A DNA stretch of 64,000 bases from an uncultured Bacilli bacterium. Lineage in GTDB: Bacteria; Bacillota_I; Bacilli_A; RF39; UBA660. Made by a program: the position numbers and the translations under genes. The DNA is taken from assembly GCA_934102335.1 (NCBI GenBank), contig CAKOSP010000004.1, forward strand, positions 62,001-126,000, written 5' to 3'. Positions 25,054 through 32,787 of this stretch are shown here, piece by piece; within the stretch, counting starts at the first letter, position 1, and each line of letters opens with the position of its first letter. The notes under the pieces were generated by a model. It did no database searches. It was not told the DNA's origin and worked only from the letters and a program-made list of their open reading frames with translations.

Positions 25054-26178
25054 ATGAAGACTTTAAAAGATTTAAGTTTAGATAATAAAACGGTTGTTTT
25101 AAGATGTGACTATAATGTTCCCGTTAAAAACGGAGTGATAACTGATGTTTCTAGGATAGAAAAAAGCTTAAAAACTATAAGTTATTTACTTGAACATAAT
25201 TGTAAAATTGTTATTTTAAGTCATTTTGGTAGAATAAAATCAGAAAAAGATAAAAAGGAAAATAGCTTAAGAATTGTTGCTCAGGAATTGAGCGAACTTT
25301 TAAATAAAAAAATTATATTTGTTGATCAGTGTTTTGGCGAAAAAGTAAGAGAAATTGTAAAAAGTACCAATCTTAAAGATGTTATACTTTTAGAAAATAC
25401 AAGATTTATGGATTATCCCGAAAAACTTGAAAGTTCTAATGATGCTAACTTAGCAAAGTTTTGGGCTAGCTTAGGTGATGTCTTTGTTTTAGATGCTTTT
25501 GGAACATGCCATAGAGAACATGCTTCTGTTGCAGGAATTGCTAATTATTTGCCGAGTGGTATAGGTTATTTAGTAGAAGAAGAATTAAAAAATTTAGATT
25601 GTTTGGTTAATGTTAAAGAAAGACCATTTACTATATTTATGGGGGGAGCAAAAGTAGAAGATAAATTACCTATAATTAAGTCTTTATTACCAAAATGTGA
25701 TTATCTTTTATTAGGTGGAGGAATAGCAAATTCTTTTTTAAAAGCTAATGGAGTTGATGTAAAAAAAAGCTTGGCTACAACTGATATTGACTTGTTAAAT
25801 GATATTAAGTATCTTATATCTAATTATTCAGACAAAATTTGTTTACCTGTAGATTTTGTTTATAATGATGAAGCAATAATGGATGTTGGTGTAAAAACCA
25901 TACACAATTTTTCAAGAATATTTAGTAATAGTAAACTCATTTTTGTTAATGGAACACCTGGTAAGTTTGAAGAAGAAAGATTTTTTAAGGGCACCTTTGA
26001 ACTTATCAAAACTTTGTCTAACATTAATACTAAAATTGTTTTAGGTGGCGGTGATACAATTAATGCGGTAAAAAAATGTGGATTGTCTGGACATTTTACA
26101 TTTGAATCAAGTGGTGGCGGAGCAACTTTGGAATATATAGCTAGTGGTAAATTGAAAGCTTTAAAGTATTTTAAATAA
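25054..26178 (+). CDS. pgk: Phosphoglycerate kinase
   Basis: Transfers phosphate from 1,3-bisphosphoglycerate to ADP. 374 residues, about 20 shorter than usual. Conserved substrate-site residues: DYNVP near 20, SHFGR near 59, LENTRF near 112, HREHAS near 150; and nucleotide-site GGAKVEDK near 195 and GGGDT near 331. The usual WNGPMGVFE reads VNGTPGKFE (near 305) and VNDAFG reads VLDAFG, so it is divergent but keeps the charged active-site residues. Start at ATG 25054; no good ribosome site is seen. Confidence 0.92.
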   Translation: MKTLKDLSLDNKTVVLRCDYNVPVKNGVITDVSRIEKSLKTISYLLEHNCKIVILSHFGRIKSEKDKKENSLRIVAQELSELLNKKIIFVDQCFGEKVREIVKSTNLKDVILLENTRFMDYPEKLESSNDANLAKFWASLGDVFVLDAFGTCHREHASVAGIANYLPSGIGYLVEEELKNLDCLVNVKERPFTIFMGGAKVEDKLPIIKSLLPKCDYLLLGGGIANSFLKANGVDVKKSLATTDIDLLNDIKYLISNYSDKICLPVDFVYNDEAIMDVGVKTIHNFSRIFSNSKLIFVNGTPGKFEEERFFKGTFELIKTLSNINTKIVLGGGDTINAVKKCGLSGHFTFESSGGGATLEYIASGKLKALKYFK

Positions 26179-26194
26179 TATTTTAAAGCTTTTT
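26157..26194 (+). terminator. Terminator of the kinase-gap-pgk operon
   Basis: Fourteen-base-pair AT-rich stem (26157-26170 with 26177-26190, one G-T pair) spanning the pgk stop codon, followed by a short T-run. Confidence 0.6.
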
Positions 26195-26196
26195 GA

Positions 26197-26231
26197 TTGA
26201 CATTTTTAAAAAAAAGATTATTATATATAAT
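26197..26231 (+). promoter_or_regulatory. Promoter of the small cysteine-rich protein gene
   Basis: A perfect TTGACA at 26197-26202 and AT-rich TATATA/TATAAT candidates at 26222-26231. Spacing is 19 or 23 bases depending on the -10 box chosen, so the exact -10 is uncertain. Confidence 0.5.
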
Positions 26232-26253
26232 ACTTAAAAAGAGGAGATATTAT

Positions 26254-26673
26254 ATGATAGTTATTAAAAAACACGACGATGAAATTGAAAATGAAGTTGT
26301 TGATGGTACAATTAAAAGATATTCTAGCCTTGAAGTTAAAGAAAAACATCTTTGCGGTGAACCATGCGACGGACTTGATGGATGTAAATGTCCAAAAATA
26401 AGTAACGAAGAAAACACAGAAATATCTGAATATGATTTTATACAGGAAGGTTATCAAGTCTTTAAAGACGATGGTTCATTGGTTAAATTTGTTGTTTCAA
26501 AATGTAAAAATTTTAAACCTTATACAAGAAAGTCAGAATTAATAAATCAAAGATATTTATTAGAATCACTTAAAATACTTTATTTTGATGCAGAAAATTT
26601 AGAAGAAGCTGATAAAATTCAGCAAGAAACTGAAAGACAATTAGAACGTATTAGGAATATAAAACATCAATAA
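26254..26673 (+). CDS. Small cysteine-containing protein of unknown function
   Basis: 139 residues, soluble and acidic, not recognised. A cysteine cluster near residues 31-43 (CGEPCDGLDGCKCPK) could bind a metal or iron-sulfur cluster; another cysteine follows near 85. The C-terminal third is a charged helix ending in QQETERQLERIRN, probably coiled coil. The ATG at 26254 has GAGGAG eight bases upstream, and the gene has its own promoter and a strong terminator, so it is a real single-gene unit. It lies between pgk and spo0A. No function is proposed. Confidence 0.75.
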   Translation: MIVIKKHDDEIENEVVDGTIKRYSSLEVKEKHLCGEPCDGLDGCKCPKISNEENTEISEYDFIQEGYQVFKDDGSLVKFVVSKCKNFKPYTRKSELINQRYLLESLKILYFDAENLEEADKIQQETERQLERIRNIKHQ

Positions 26674-26679
26674 TTGATG

Positions 26680-26703
26680 ACGACATAAGTATGTCGTTTT
26701 TTT
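26680..26703 (+). terminator. Terminator after the cysteine-containing protein gene
   Basis: Stem ACGACATA / TATGTCGT with loop AG and seven T residues. Confidence 0.9.
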
Positions 26704-26704
26704 A

Positions 26705-26766
26705 TTCGACAAAATATTTTGTAAATTGACAATTATAGACAAATGTTTTTATTGGTTTTTGTCGGT
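26705..26766. promoter_or_regulatory. Candidate Spo0A boxes upstream of spo0A
   Basis: TTCGACAA (26705-26712) is a perfect 0A box TTGTCGAA on the minus strand. Partial matches follow: the reverse of ATTGTCAA at 26726-26733, and TTGTCGGT at 26759-26766, between the -35 and -10 boxes of the likely spo0A promoter. Clustering upstream of spo0A suggests autoregulation, as known in B. subtilis. Confidence 0.55.
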
Positions 26767-26780
26767 ATTTATTCTATAAT
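26752..26780 (+). promoter_or_regulatory. Likely promoter of spo0A
   Basis: TTGGTT, 17 bases, TATAAT. The -10 box is perfect; it lies 34 bases before the GTG start. Confidence 0.55.
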
Positions 26781-26814
26781 TGGTTCATGGGCAGTAAGAA
26801 AGGACATAAAAATT

Positions 26815-27576
26815 GTGGAAAAAAGTATTAGACTAGTTGTAGTTGATAGTAATGAGGAAGTTACAAGTAGTATAAAGAAGTACTTTAGTGAAAACGCAGT
26901 AATTGATGTTGTATCTTGCATTAATAATGGGATTGATGCTTTAAATTATTTAATCAATCATGAATCTGATTACGATACGGTTGTAATGGATATAATGTTA
27001 CCTGAAATGGATGGAATAACATTACTTGAAAATATTAAGAATCGTAAATTAAATAAGAAAATAATTGTTTTATCAACTTATAAAGAAGATTATACAATAA
27101 AAAAATTAATAAGCTTAGGCGTAAATTATTATATGTTGAAGCCTTTTAGTTTAGATTCTTTAGAAGGCCGAATATTGGATTTAAGTAAATCTTATGATAT
27201 TGAAACCAATGCTTCTGGTGATGCTTTGGTTAAAGTTAGTGAAATATTACATAATTTAGGAATTCCTTCACATATAAGGGGATACCAATATATAAGAGAT
27301 GGTATTCTTATGATTTACAATAATGATAAATATGTTAATTTTATAACTAAAGAAATATATCCGGAATTAGCTTTAAAATATGATACAACTCCCTCAAGAG
27401 TTGAAAGAGCAATAAGACACGCAATAGAAATTAGCTGGGAACGTGGAGATATGGAACTTATGGAAGACTTGTTTGGACACAGTGTAGCATTTGAAAGAAG
27501 CAAGCCTACTAATGCAGAATATTTAAATACGATAGCTGATAGAATGCGTTTAAATAATAAATTAATAGTTTCATAA
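26815..27576 (+). CDS. spo0A: Stage 0 sporulation protein A, response regulator
   Basis: Master regulator of sporulation entry. 253 residues. Receiver domain: phospho-acceptor D59 in VVMDIMLPEMDG, S87 and K109 (MLKPF). The usual acidic pair at the start (ADDN) reads VDSN (D11-S12), so one metal ligand is replaced. The C-terminal Spo0A DNA-binding domain is well conserved: HIRGYQYIRDGI, TPSRVERAIRHAIE (sigma-contact/DNA helix) and KPTNAEYLNTIADRMRL. The GTG at 26815 is chosen because upstream in-frame codons cover the promoter; AAGAAAGGA precedes it by 11 bases. In B. subtilis spo0A follows spoIVB; here it stands between pgk and a mutase-like gene. Confidence 0.95.
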   Translation: MEKSIRLVVVDSNEEVTSSIKKYFSENAVIDVVSCINNGIDALNYLINHESDYDTVVMDIMLPEMDGITLLENIKNRKLNKKIIVLSTYKEDYTIKKLISLGVNYYMLKPFSLDSLEGRILDLSKSYDIETNASGDALVKVSEILHNLGIPSHIRGYQYIRDGILMIYNNDKYVNFITKEIYPELALKYDTTPSRVERAIRHAIEISWERGDMELMEDLFGHSVAFERSKPTNAEYLNTIADRMRLNNKLIVS

Positions 27577-27577
27577 T

Positions 27578-27606
27578 TTGTCAAATAATATTTCCTGTGT
27601 TATTAT
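27578..27606 (+). promoter_or_regulatory. Promoter of the phosphoglycerate-mutase-like gene, with an overlapping 0A-like box
   Basis: TTGTCA, 17 bases, TATTAT. The -35 box is part of TTGTCAAA (27578-27585), one base from the 0A consensus, so Spo0A could repress this promoter. The regulatory link is inference. Confidence 0.55.
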
Positions 27607-27630
27607 ATCCATGCAAGGAAGTGAATACGT

Positions 27631-29127
27631 GTGAAAAAAATTTTAACATTGATGTTAGAAGGATTTGGTATTCGTGAAGACGAGTTTGGTAATGCTATTA
27701 AACAAGCAAATATGCCAAATTTTAAAAATTTATGGGAAAAGTATCCGCATAGTTTATTAAAGGCATCTGAAGAAAGTTTGGGATTATTAGAAAATCAATC
27801 TGGTAATTGTGAACTTGGACATTTAACTGTGGGTGCTGGAAGAAAAATAAAAAATTCTTCTATTTTAGCGAATGACTTTTTTGAAAGCTTATATGAGAAT
27901 AATGACGTTTTTATGAATTTTTTAGCTAATAAAGATGCTAGAGTTCATTTACTTTTTTTGGCAAGTGACGGCAAGGTTAATTCATCAATGAATGATGTTA
28001 AAAATGTTTATAACTTGTTGATAAAAAATGGCTTTAGTAACATTTATTTTCATTTAATAACCGATGGTGTTGATTCACAAAATTTTACGTGTGAAAGCTA
28101 TATTAAAGAAATTGAAGAATTAATTTCTAAAAATAAAGTTGGTGTAATTAGCACCATTGCGGGTAGGGATTATGCTTTAGACTCATTGTCTGATTATAAT
28201 AAAACTAAAATTTATTATGATTTAGTTACATTTGGAAGAGGTATAAGCGTTATAAATATTCATAAAGGGATAAGTAGCTGTTATAGTAAAGGAGCTAATG
28301 ATTACGATTTAAAACCGATGATAATCAATTATGATGGCTTAATAAAAGATGGTGATACCATATTGTGGATGAATTATAATGCTGAAAATTCTAAACAAAT
28401 GTTAGCAGCTTTAGCTAATCCAAGTTTTGATGAATTTCCTACTAAGGATTATGAGTCATTATATGTTTATTCAATATTTTCTCAAGATAAAAAATTAAAA
28501 ATTAATGGTTTTATAGAACGTGATTTGGTTAATCAACCATTGGGACTATACTTATCTGAGTTGGAATTATCCCAAGCTAGAATAGCTTCCTCTAATCGTA
28601 TATTACATGTTACTAATTTCTTTGATGGGTATTATAAAGGCAGGATTTTAAACTGTGATAAGTTTGAAATTAAGCCGAATTCAGAATTACCTTTTAATAA
28701 GAGCTTAGAAACGTCTACTTTAGATATTTCTAAAAGAATTATTAAATGCATGGAAAAGGATTATGATTTTATATTAGCGAATTATTCTTGTGTTGATGAA
28801 TGTGCTCATGCGAATAATTTTGAAAATACTATTCAAATGTTAGAATTTTTAGATAAATGTTTAGGGATAATAATAAAAGCTGCTGAAGATAATTTTTATA
28901 AAGTAATTATATTGTCTGATCATGGAAATGCAGATTCTATGTTAGATGAGCTTGGTGAGGCCAATAATTATAATACAACTGCTGAGGTTCCGTTCATTAT
29001 TACTGATAGCCATATATGTTTAGAGAAAAAAGGAGATCTTACAATGGTGGCTCCAACTATATTAAATTATATGGATATTGCTATACCTAAAGATATGCAA
29101 GAAACTCCAATTTTGATTAAAGAATAA
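27631..29127 (+). CDS. iPGM (GpmI)-fold protein with altered active site; phosphoglycerate mutase activity doubtful
   Basis: 498 residues that align along the whole 2,3-bisphosphoglycerate-independent phosphoglycerate mutase fold of the alkaline phosphatase superfamily. Several key residues differ. The catalytic serine of GNSEVGH is C60 (GNCELGH); the metal aspartate of LDGWG is E10 (LEGFG); the substrate histidine of SDGGVHSH is N117; FRPDRA reads YNAENS near 249-254 and the DRDKRW arginines are lost. Metal residues DECAH and SDHGNADS in the C-terminal half remain. So it probably folds and binds metal but is unlikely to be an ordinary mutase. GTG start with AAGGAAGTG upstream. Alternatives: an active mutase using cysteine, a different phosphatase, or a regulatory pseudoenzyme. 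Confidence 0.8.
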   Translation: MKKILTLMLEGFGIREDEFGNAIKQANMPNFKNLWEKYPHSLLKASEESLGLLENQSGNCELGHLTVGAGRKIKNSSILANDFFESLYENNDVFMNFLANKDARVHLLFLASDGKVNSSMNDVKNVYNLLIKNGFSNIYFHLITDGVDSQNFTCESYIKEIEELISKNKVGVISTIAGRDYALDSLSDYNKTKIYYDLVTFGRGISVINIHKGISSCYSKGANDYDLKPMIINYDGLIKDGDTILWMNYNAENSKQMLAALANPSFDEFPTKDYESLYVYSIFSQDKKLKINGFIERDLVNQPLGLYLSELELSQARIASSNRILHVTNFFDGYYKGRILNCDKFEIKPNSELPFNKSLETSTLDISKRIIKCMEKDYDFILANYSCVDECAHANNFENTIQMLEFLDKCLGIIIKAAEDNFYKVIILSDHGNADSMLDELGEANNYNTTAEVPFIITDSHICLEKKGDLTMVAPTILNYMDIAIPKDMQETPILIKE

Positions 29128-29150
29128 AAATGCGAAAAAATCGCATTTTT
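29126..29150 (+). terminator. Terminator after the mutase-like gene
   Basis: Stem AAAAATGCGA / TCGCATTTTT with loop AAAAA. Confidence 0.8.
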
Positions 29151-29153
29151 ATG

Positions 29154-29182
29154 TTGCATTTTTAGGATTTGTTTGCTAAAAT
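29154..29182 (+). promoter_or_regulatory. Promoter of the S10-spc-alpha ribosomal protein supercluster
   Basis: TTGCAT, 17 bases, TAAAAT, directly after the preceding terminator; start expected near 29189. It is the only evident promoter before the rplQ terminator 14 kb downstream. Confidence 0.65.
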
Positions 29183-29188
29183 TGATTA

Positions 29189-29315
29189 TGTATGACTGGC
29201 GTGGATGTGCAAGGTTGCCGATACACTAGGTAAAGTTGTTAAAAACATTTCGTGAATCGGGTAATTTGAACGGATGCAAGTCTATACTAGATATAGGCGA
29301 AAGGAGGACATATTT
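29189..29315 (+). promoter_or_regulatory. Structured 5' leader of the rpsJ operon
   Basis: About 125 nt between the predicted start and rpsJ. The 5' end can fold with TGTAT (29189-29193) against ATACA (29221-29225) and GGC against GCC; a second small stem (CTATA/TATAG) lies near 29282-29296 just before the AAGGAGGA ribosome site. Ribosomal-protein-controlled leaders are common before rpsJ; whether this is one is inference. Confidence 0.4.
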
Positions 29316-29624
29316 ATGTCAAATAATAAGGTTCGTATTAATTTGAAGGCTTATGATCATCGTTTATTAGATGTAGCGGCTGGAAAAATAATCGAAACTG
29401 TTAAAAGAACGGGTGGAGAAGTATCTGGACCAGTTCCTCTTCCAACAGAGATTGAAAAGGTTACTGTTTTAAGAGCTGTTCACAAATACAAGGATTCAAG
29501 AGAGCAATTCGAAAGAAGAACTCATAAAAGATTAATTGATATTAAAAACCCTAGTAAAGAAACAGTAGATGCACTATCTCATTTGGATTTACCAAGTGGT
29601 GTAGACATCAATATTAAATTATAG
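29316..29624 (+). CDS. rpsJ: Ribosomal protein S10
   Basis: 30S protein that also serves as a NusB partner in antitermination. 102 residues, the standard length: KVRINLKAYDHRLLD near the start and FERRTHKRLIDI near 60. The ATG at 29316 is chosen over an upstream frame extension because AAAGGAGGA lies 8 bases before it and the protein then matches the family start. First gene of the supercluster. Confidence 0.97.
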   Translation: MSNNKVRINLKAYDHRLLDVAAGKIIETVKRTGGEVSGPVPLPTEIEKVTVLRAVHKYKDSREQFERRTHKRLIDIKNPSKETVDALSHLDLPSGVDINIKL

Positions 29625-29646
29625 AAAATAGAAAAGGAAGGATAAC

Positions 29647-30384
29647 ATGAAAGGAATCTTAGGACGCAAAGTTGGAATGACTCAAGTTTTTACTAAAGAT
29701 GGTAAGTTAATTCCTGTTACAGTTATTAATGTTGAACCTAATACTGTAATGCAAGTAAAAACAGTGGAAAAAGATGGCTATAATGCAATTCAACTTGGCG
29801 TATTTGAAAAGAAAGAAAAAAATTCAACTAGAGCTGAAATTGGCAATGCAAAAAAAGCAAACACTACTCCTAAGCGCTTCTTAAAAGAGATCAGAGATGT
29901 CGAAGGAAGTTACAATTTAGGTGATCAAATTAGTGGTGATATATTTGCTATAGGAGATGTAGTAGACGTAACTGGTACTACTAAGGGACATGGTTTCCAA
30001 GGAGTAATTAAAAGACATGGACAATCTCGTGGACCTATGGGACATGGTTCTCACTATCATAGAAGACCTGGTTCAATGGGTACTATGTTAGCAAAAAGAG
30101 TAACAAAAGGTAAAAACTTACCTGGACATATGGGTGTTGAAACTGTTACTATTCAAAATCTTGAAATTATTGATATTAATTTAGAAGATAATTATGTATT
30201 AGTAAGTGGAAATGTTCCTGGCGCAAAAAATTCTTTAGTTTTAGTTAAATCAGCAGTTAAAAACAGCAGAAAAGTTGAACCAAAAGAATTATTGGTTTAT
30301 GAAACTGTAGTTGATTCTGTGGAAGAACAACCTGTTGAAACAACTGAAATAAAAAATGAATCTGAAAGTGAAGTTAGTGAATAA
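29647..30384 (+). CDS. rplC: Ribosomal protein L3
   Basis: 50S assembly protein near the peptidyl-transferase centre. 245 residues, about 35 longer than B. subtilis L3; the excess is an acidic C-terminal tail (from about 213, rich in E, V, S) absent from most bacterial L3. The core is canonical: GILGRKVGMTQVF start, GTTKGHGFQGVIKRHG near 113 and GSMGTMLAKRVTKGKNLPGHMG near 145. Confidence 0.97.
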   Translation: MKGILGRKVGMTQVFTKDGKLIPVTVINVEPNTVMQVKTVEKDGYNAIQLGVFEKKEKNSTRAEIGNAKKANTTPKRFLKEIRDVEGSYNLGDQISGDIFAIGDVVDVTGTTKGHGFQGVIKRHGQSRGPMGHGSHYHRRPGSMGTMLAKRVTKGKNLPGHMGVETVTIQNLEIIDINLEDNYVLVSGNVPGAKNSLVLVKSAVKNSRKVEPKELLVYETVVDSVEEQPVETTEIKNESESEVSE

Positions 30385-30409
30385 TCACATACTTTAGAAA
30401 GGATTAAAT

Positions 30410-31036
30410 ATGACAAAGATAAGTGTTAAAAATATTAACGGCGAAAAAGTAAAAGATTTAACTTTAAAAGATGCTGTATGGAATATTGAAGTAAATGAAG
30501 ATGCGCTAAAGAAAATGATTCGTTTACAACAAGCATCTGTTCGTCAAGGAACTAAAGGAACTAAAACAAGAGGAACTGTTTCAGGTGGTGGAAGAAAACC
30601 ATGGAAACAAAAAGGTACAGGTAGAGCAAGACAAGGTTCTATTCGTGCTGCACAATGGAGAGGCGGAGCTGTTGTATTCGGCGGTATCCAAAATAGAGAT
30701 TATTCTTTTAAGATTAATAAAAAAGAAAGAGATTTGGCTTTAAGAAGTGCATTAACTAGTAAAGCTAAAAATAAAGAATTAGTAGTTATTGATAATATTA
30801 GCTTTGATTCAATGAAAACAAAAGATTTTACTGCGCTTTTAAATACATTGAAACTTACTGGTAAAGTTATGTTTATAACTAGCGAAGATAACGAAAAATT
30901 ATATATGGCTGGTAGAAATTTACAAAATTTTGCTTACATTTTAGCAGACGAAATAAATTGTTATGATTTATTAAATGCTGATGTAATAGTTTGTGATGAA
31001 GCAGCTGTAAAACAAATTGAGGAGGTGCTTAAATAA
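30410..31036 (+). CDS. rplD: Ribosomal protein L4
   Basis: 50S protein lining the exit tunnel. 208 residues, usual length. The tunnel loop is typical, with RQGTKGTKTRGTVSGGGRKPWKQKGTGRARQGS split across residues 45-78. In several bacteria L4 also represses its own operon. It overlaps the rplW start by one base. Confidence 0.97.
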   Translation: MTKISVKNINGEKVKDLTLKDAVWNIEVNEDALKKMIRLQQASVRQGTKGTKTRGTVSGGGRKPWKQKGTGRARQGSIRAAQWRGGAVVFGGIQNRDYSFKINKKERDLALRSALTSKAKNKELVVIDNISFDSMKTKDFTALLNTLKLTGKVMFITSEDNEKLYMAGRNLQNFAYILADEINCYDLLNADVIVCDEAAVKQIEEVLK

Positions 31037-31311
31037 TGAAACATTATTCAGATATTATAAAAGCATCAGTTATTACAGAAAAATCAATGGGCGCTAGAAG
31101 CGAAAATGTTTATACATTCAAATGTGATAAAAGAGCTACTAAGCCTCAAATAAAAAAAGCTGTAGAAGAAGCTTTCGGTGTTAAAGTAAAAAATGTTAAT
31201 ACAATTAATACTAAAGCTAAAGCTAAAAGAGTTGGCAGATATGCTGGTAAAACAAAAACTTATAAAAAAGCAATTGTTACATTAGCAGATGGTCAATCTA
31301 TAGATATGTAA
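31036..31311 (+). CDS. rplW: Ribosomal protein L23
   Basis: 50S protein at the tunnel exit and docking site for trigger factor and SRP. 91 residues. DIIKASVITEKSM start, TFKCDKRATKPQIKKAVEEAF near 26 and VKNVNTINTKAKAKRVGR loop near 50 are typical. The ATG overlaps the rplD stop; GAGGTG lies upstream. Confidence 0.96.
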   Translation: MKHYSDIIKASVITEKSMGARSENVYTFKCDKRATKPQIKKAVEEAFGVKVKNVNTINTKAKAKRVGRYAGKTKTYKKAIVTLADGQSIDM

Positions 31312-31325
31312 GGAGGAAATAAAGT

Positions 31326-32156
31326 ATGGCAATAAAACATTACAAACCTACGACTAATGGTCGTAGAGGAATGACTACTTTAGTTAATGAAGAAATAACT
31401 ACTAGTACTCCTGAAAAAACTTTAATTAAAACAATTGGTAGAACTGGTGGAAGAAATAACCAAGGAAAAATGACAGTACGTCACATTGGTGGTGGAGCTA
31501 GAAAGAAATATCGTGTAATTGATTTCAAAAGAAATAAAATTGGTATTACTGGACGTGTAGCTTCAATTGAATATGATCCAAACAGAAATGCTAATATTGC
31601 TTTAATAGTATATAAGGATGGAGAAAAAAGATATATTGTAGCACCAAGTGGTTTAAAAGTAGATATGATTATTGAAAATGGACCTCAAGCTGATATAAAA
31701 GTTGGTAACTCTTTACCACTTGAAAATATCCCAGTTGGTACTATGATACATGCTATTGAACTTCAACCTGGAAAAGGTGCTGAACTTTGTAGAAGTGCTG
31801 GAGCTTCAGCTCAAATTCTTGGTAGAGAAGATAAATATGTAATTGTTCGTTTACAATCAGGCGAAACAAGAAAAATTTTAGGTTCTTGTAAAGCAACTAT
31901 TGGTGTAGTTGGCAATGAAGATTATAACCTAGTTAATCTTGGAAAAGCTGGTCGTAAAATTCATATGGGAATTCGTCCAACAAACCGTGGTTCTGTTATG
32001 AACCCTAATGATCACCCTCATGGTGGTGGTGAAGGACGTGCTCCAGTAGGACGCAAGAGCCCAATGACTCCTTGGGGTAAACCTGCTCTTGGTCATAAAA
32101 CTCGTAAATCTAAGAAAGCTTCTGAAAAACTTATTATGAGTAGGAAGAAGAAATAG
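31326..32156 (+). CDS. rplB: Ribosomal protein L2
   Basis: Large-subunit protein required for subunit joining and peptidyl transfer. 276 residues, canonical length. The conserved C-terminal HPHGGGEGRAPVG stretch carries the functionally important histidine (near residue 229). AAGGAGGAAA precedes the ATG. Ends with a basic KKK tail. Confidence 0.97.
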   Translation: MAIKHYKPTTNGRRGMTTLVNEEITTSTPEKTLIKTIGRTGGRNNQGKMTVRHIGGGARKKYRVIDFKRNKIGITGRVASIEYDPNRNANIALIVYKDGEKRYIVAPSGLKVDMIIENGPQADIKVGNSLPLENIPVGTMIHAIELQPGKGAELCRSAGASAQILGREDKYVIVRLQSGETRKILGSCKATIGVVGNEDYNLVNLGKAGRKIHMGIRPTNRGSVMNPNDHPHGGGEGRAPVGRKSPMTPWGKPALGHKTRKSKKASEKLIMSRKKK

Positions 32157-32164
32157 GAGGAAAC

Positions 32165-32431
32165 ATGGCAAGAAGTTTAAAAAAAGGACCTTTCGTTGAT
32201 GAATCATTAATGAAAAAGGTTCAAGAAATGAATAAATCAAGTAAAAAAACTGTTATTAAGACATGGTCTAGAAGATCTACTATTTATCCTGAGTTTGTAG
32301 GACATACATTTGCAGTACACAATGGTAAAGAATTTATTCCTGTTTATGTAACAGAAGAAATGGTTGGACACAAATTAGGTGAGTTCTCAATGACTCGTAA
32401 ATTTGGTGGCCATGCTGGAAGCGGTAAGTAG
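32165..32431 (+). CDS. rpsS: Ribosomal protein S19
   Basis: 30S head protein. 88 residues, canonical: ARSLKKGPFVDESLM start, KTWSRRSTIYPEFVGHT near 35 and GHKLGEFSMTRKFGGH near 66. AGGAGG lies in the short gap after rplB. Confidence 0.97.
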   Translation: MARSLKKGPFVDESLMKKVQEMNKSSKKTVIKTWSRRSTIYPEFVGHTFAVHNGKEFIPVYVTEEMVGHKLGEFSMTRKFGGHAGSGK

Positions 32432-32439
32432 GAGGCATT

Positions 32440-32787
32440 ATGGAAACTTATGCAATACATAAAAATGCTATGATCAAACCTAGACTTGCAAGAATGATAA
32501 TGGATTTAATTAGAGGAAAAGATGTTGAAACTGCAAGAGGTATTTTAGAAACTACAAATACTAAAGCAAGTAAACTTATTATTAAGGTTTTAAATTCTGC
32601 TGTAGCTAATGCTGTTAATAATAACGGAGCAAATGAAGCTGATTTAAAAATTAAAGAATGTTATGTTAATCCTGGTCGTGTTCTTAAAAGAATACAATTT
32701 GCATCTAGAGGTAATGTTGATAGACATGATAAAAGAACATCACACATTTTTGTTAGTGTAACTGATGGGAAAGGAGTAGAAGAATAA
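32440..32787 (+). CDS. rplV: Ribosomal protein L22
   Basis: 50S protein whose beta-hairpin lines the exit tunnel. 115 residues. ARMIMDLIRGKDVETARGIL near 18 and the hairpin region with the ASRGNVDRHDKRTSH motif near 87-103. The stop overlaps the rpsC start by one base. Confidence 0.96.
   Translation: METYAIHKNAMIKPRLARMIMDLIRGKDVETARGILETTNTKASKLIIKVLNSAVANAVNNNGANEADLKIKECYVNPGRVLKRIQFASRGNVDRHDKRTSHIFVSVTDGKGVEE

Noticed and set aside
31929..32240. Minus-strand open frame of 103 codons inside rplB/rpsS
   Set aside because: Shadow of two conserved ribosomal protein genes with no independent signal.
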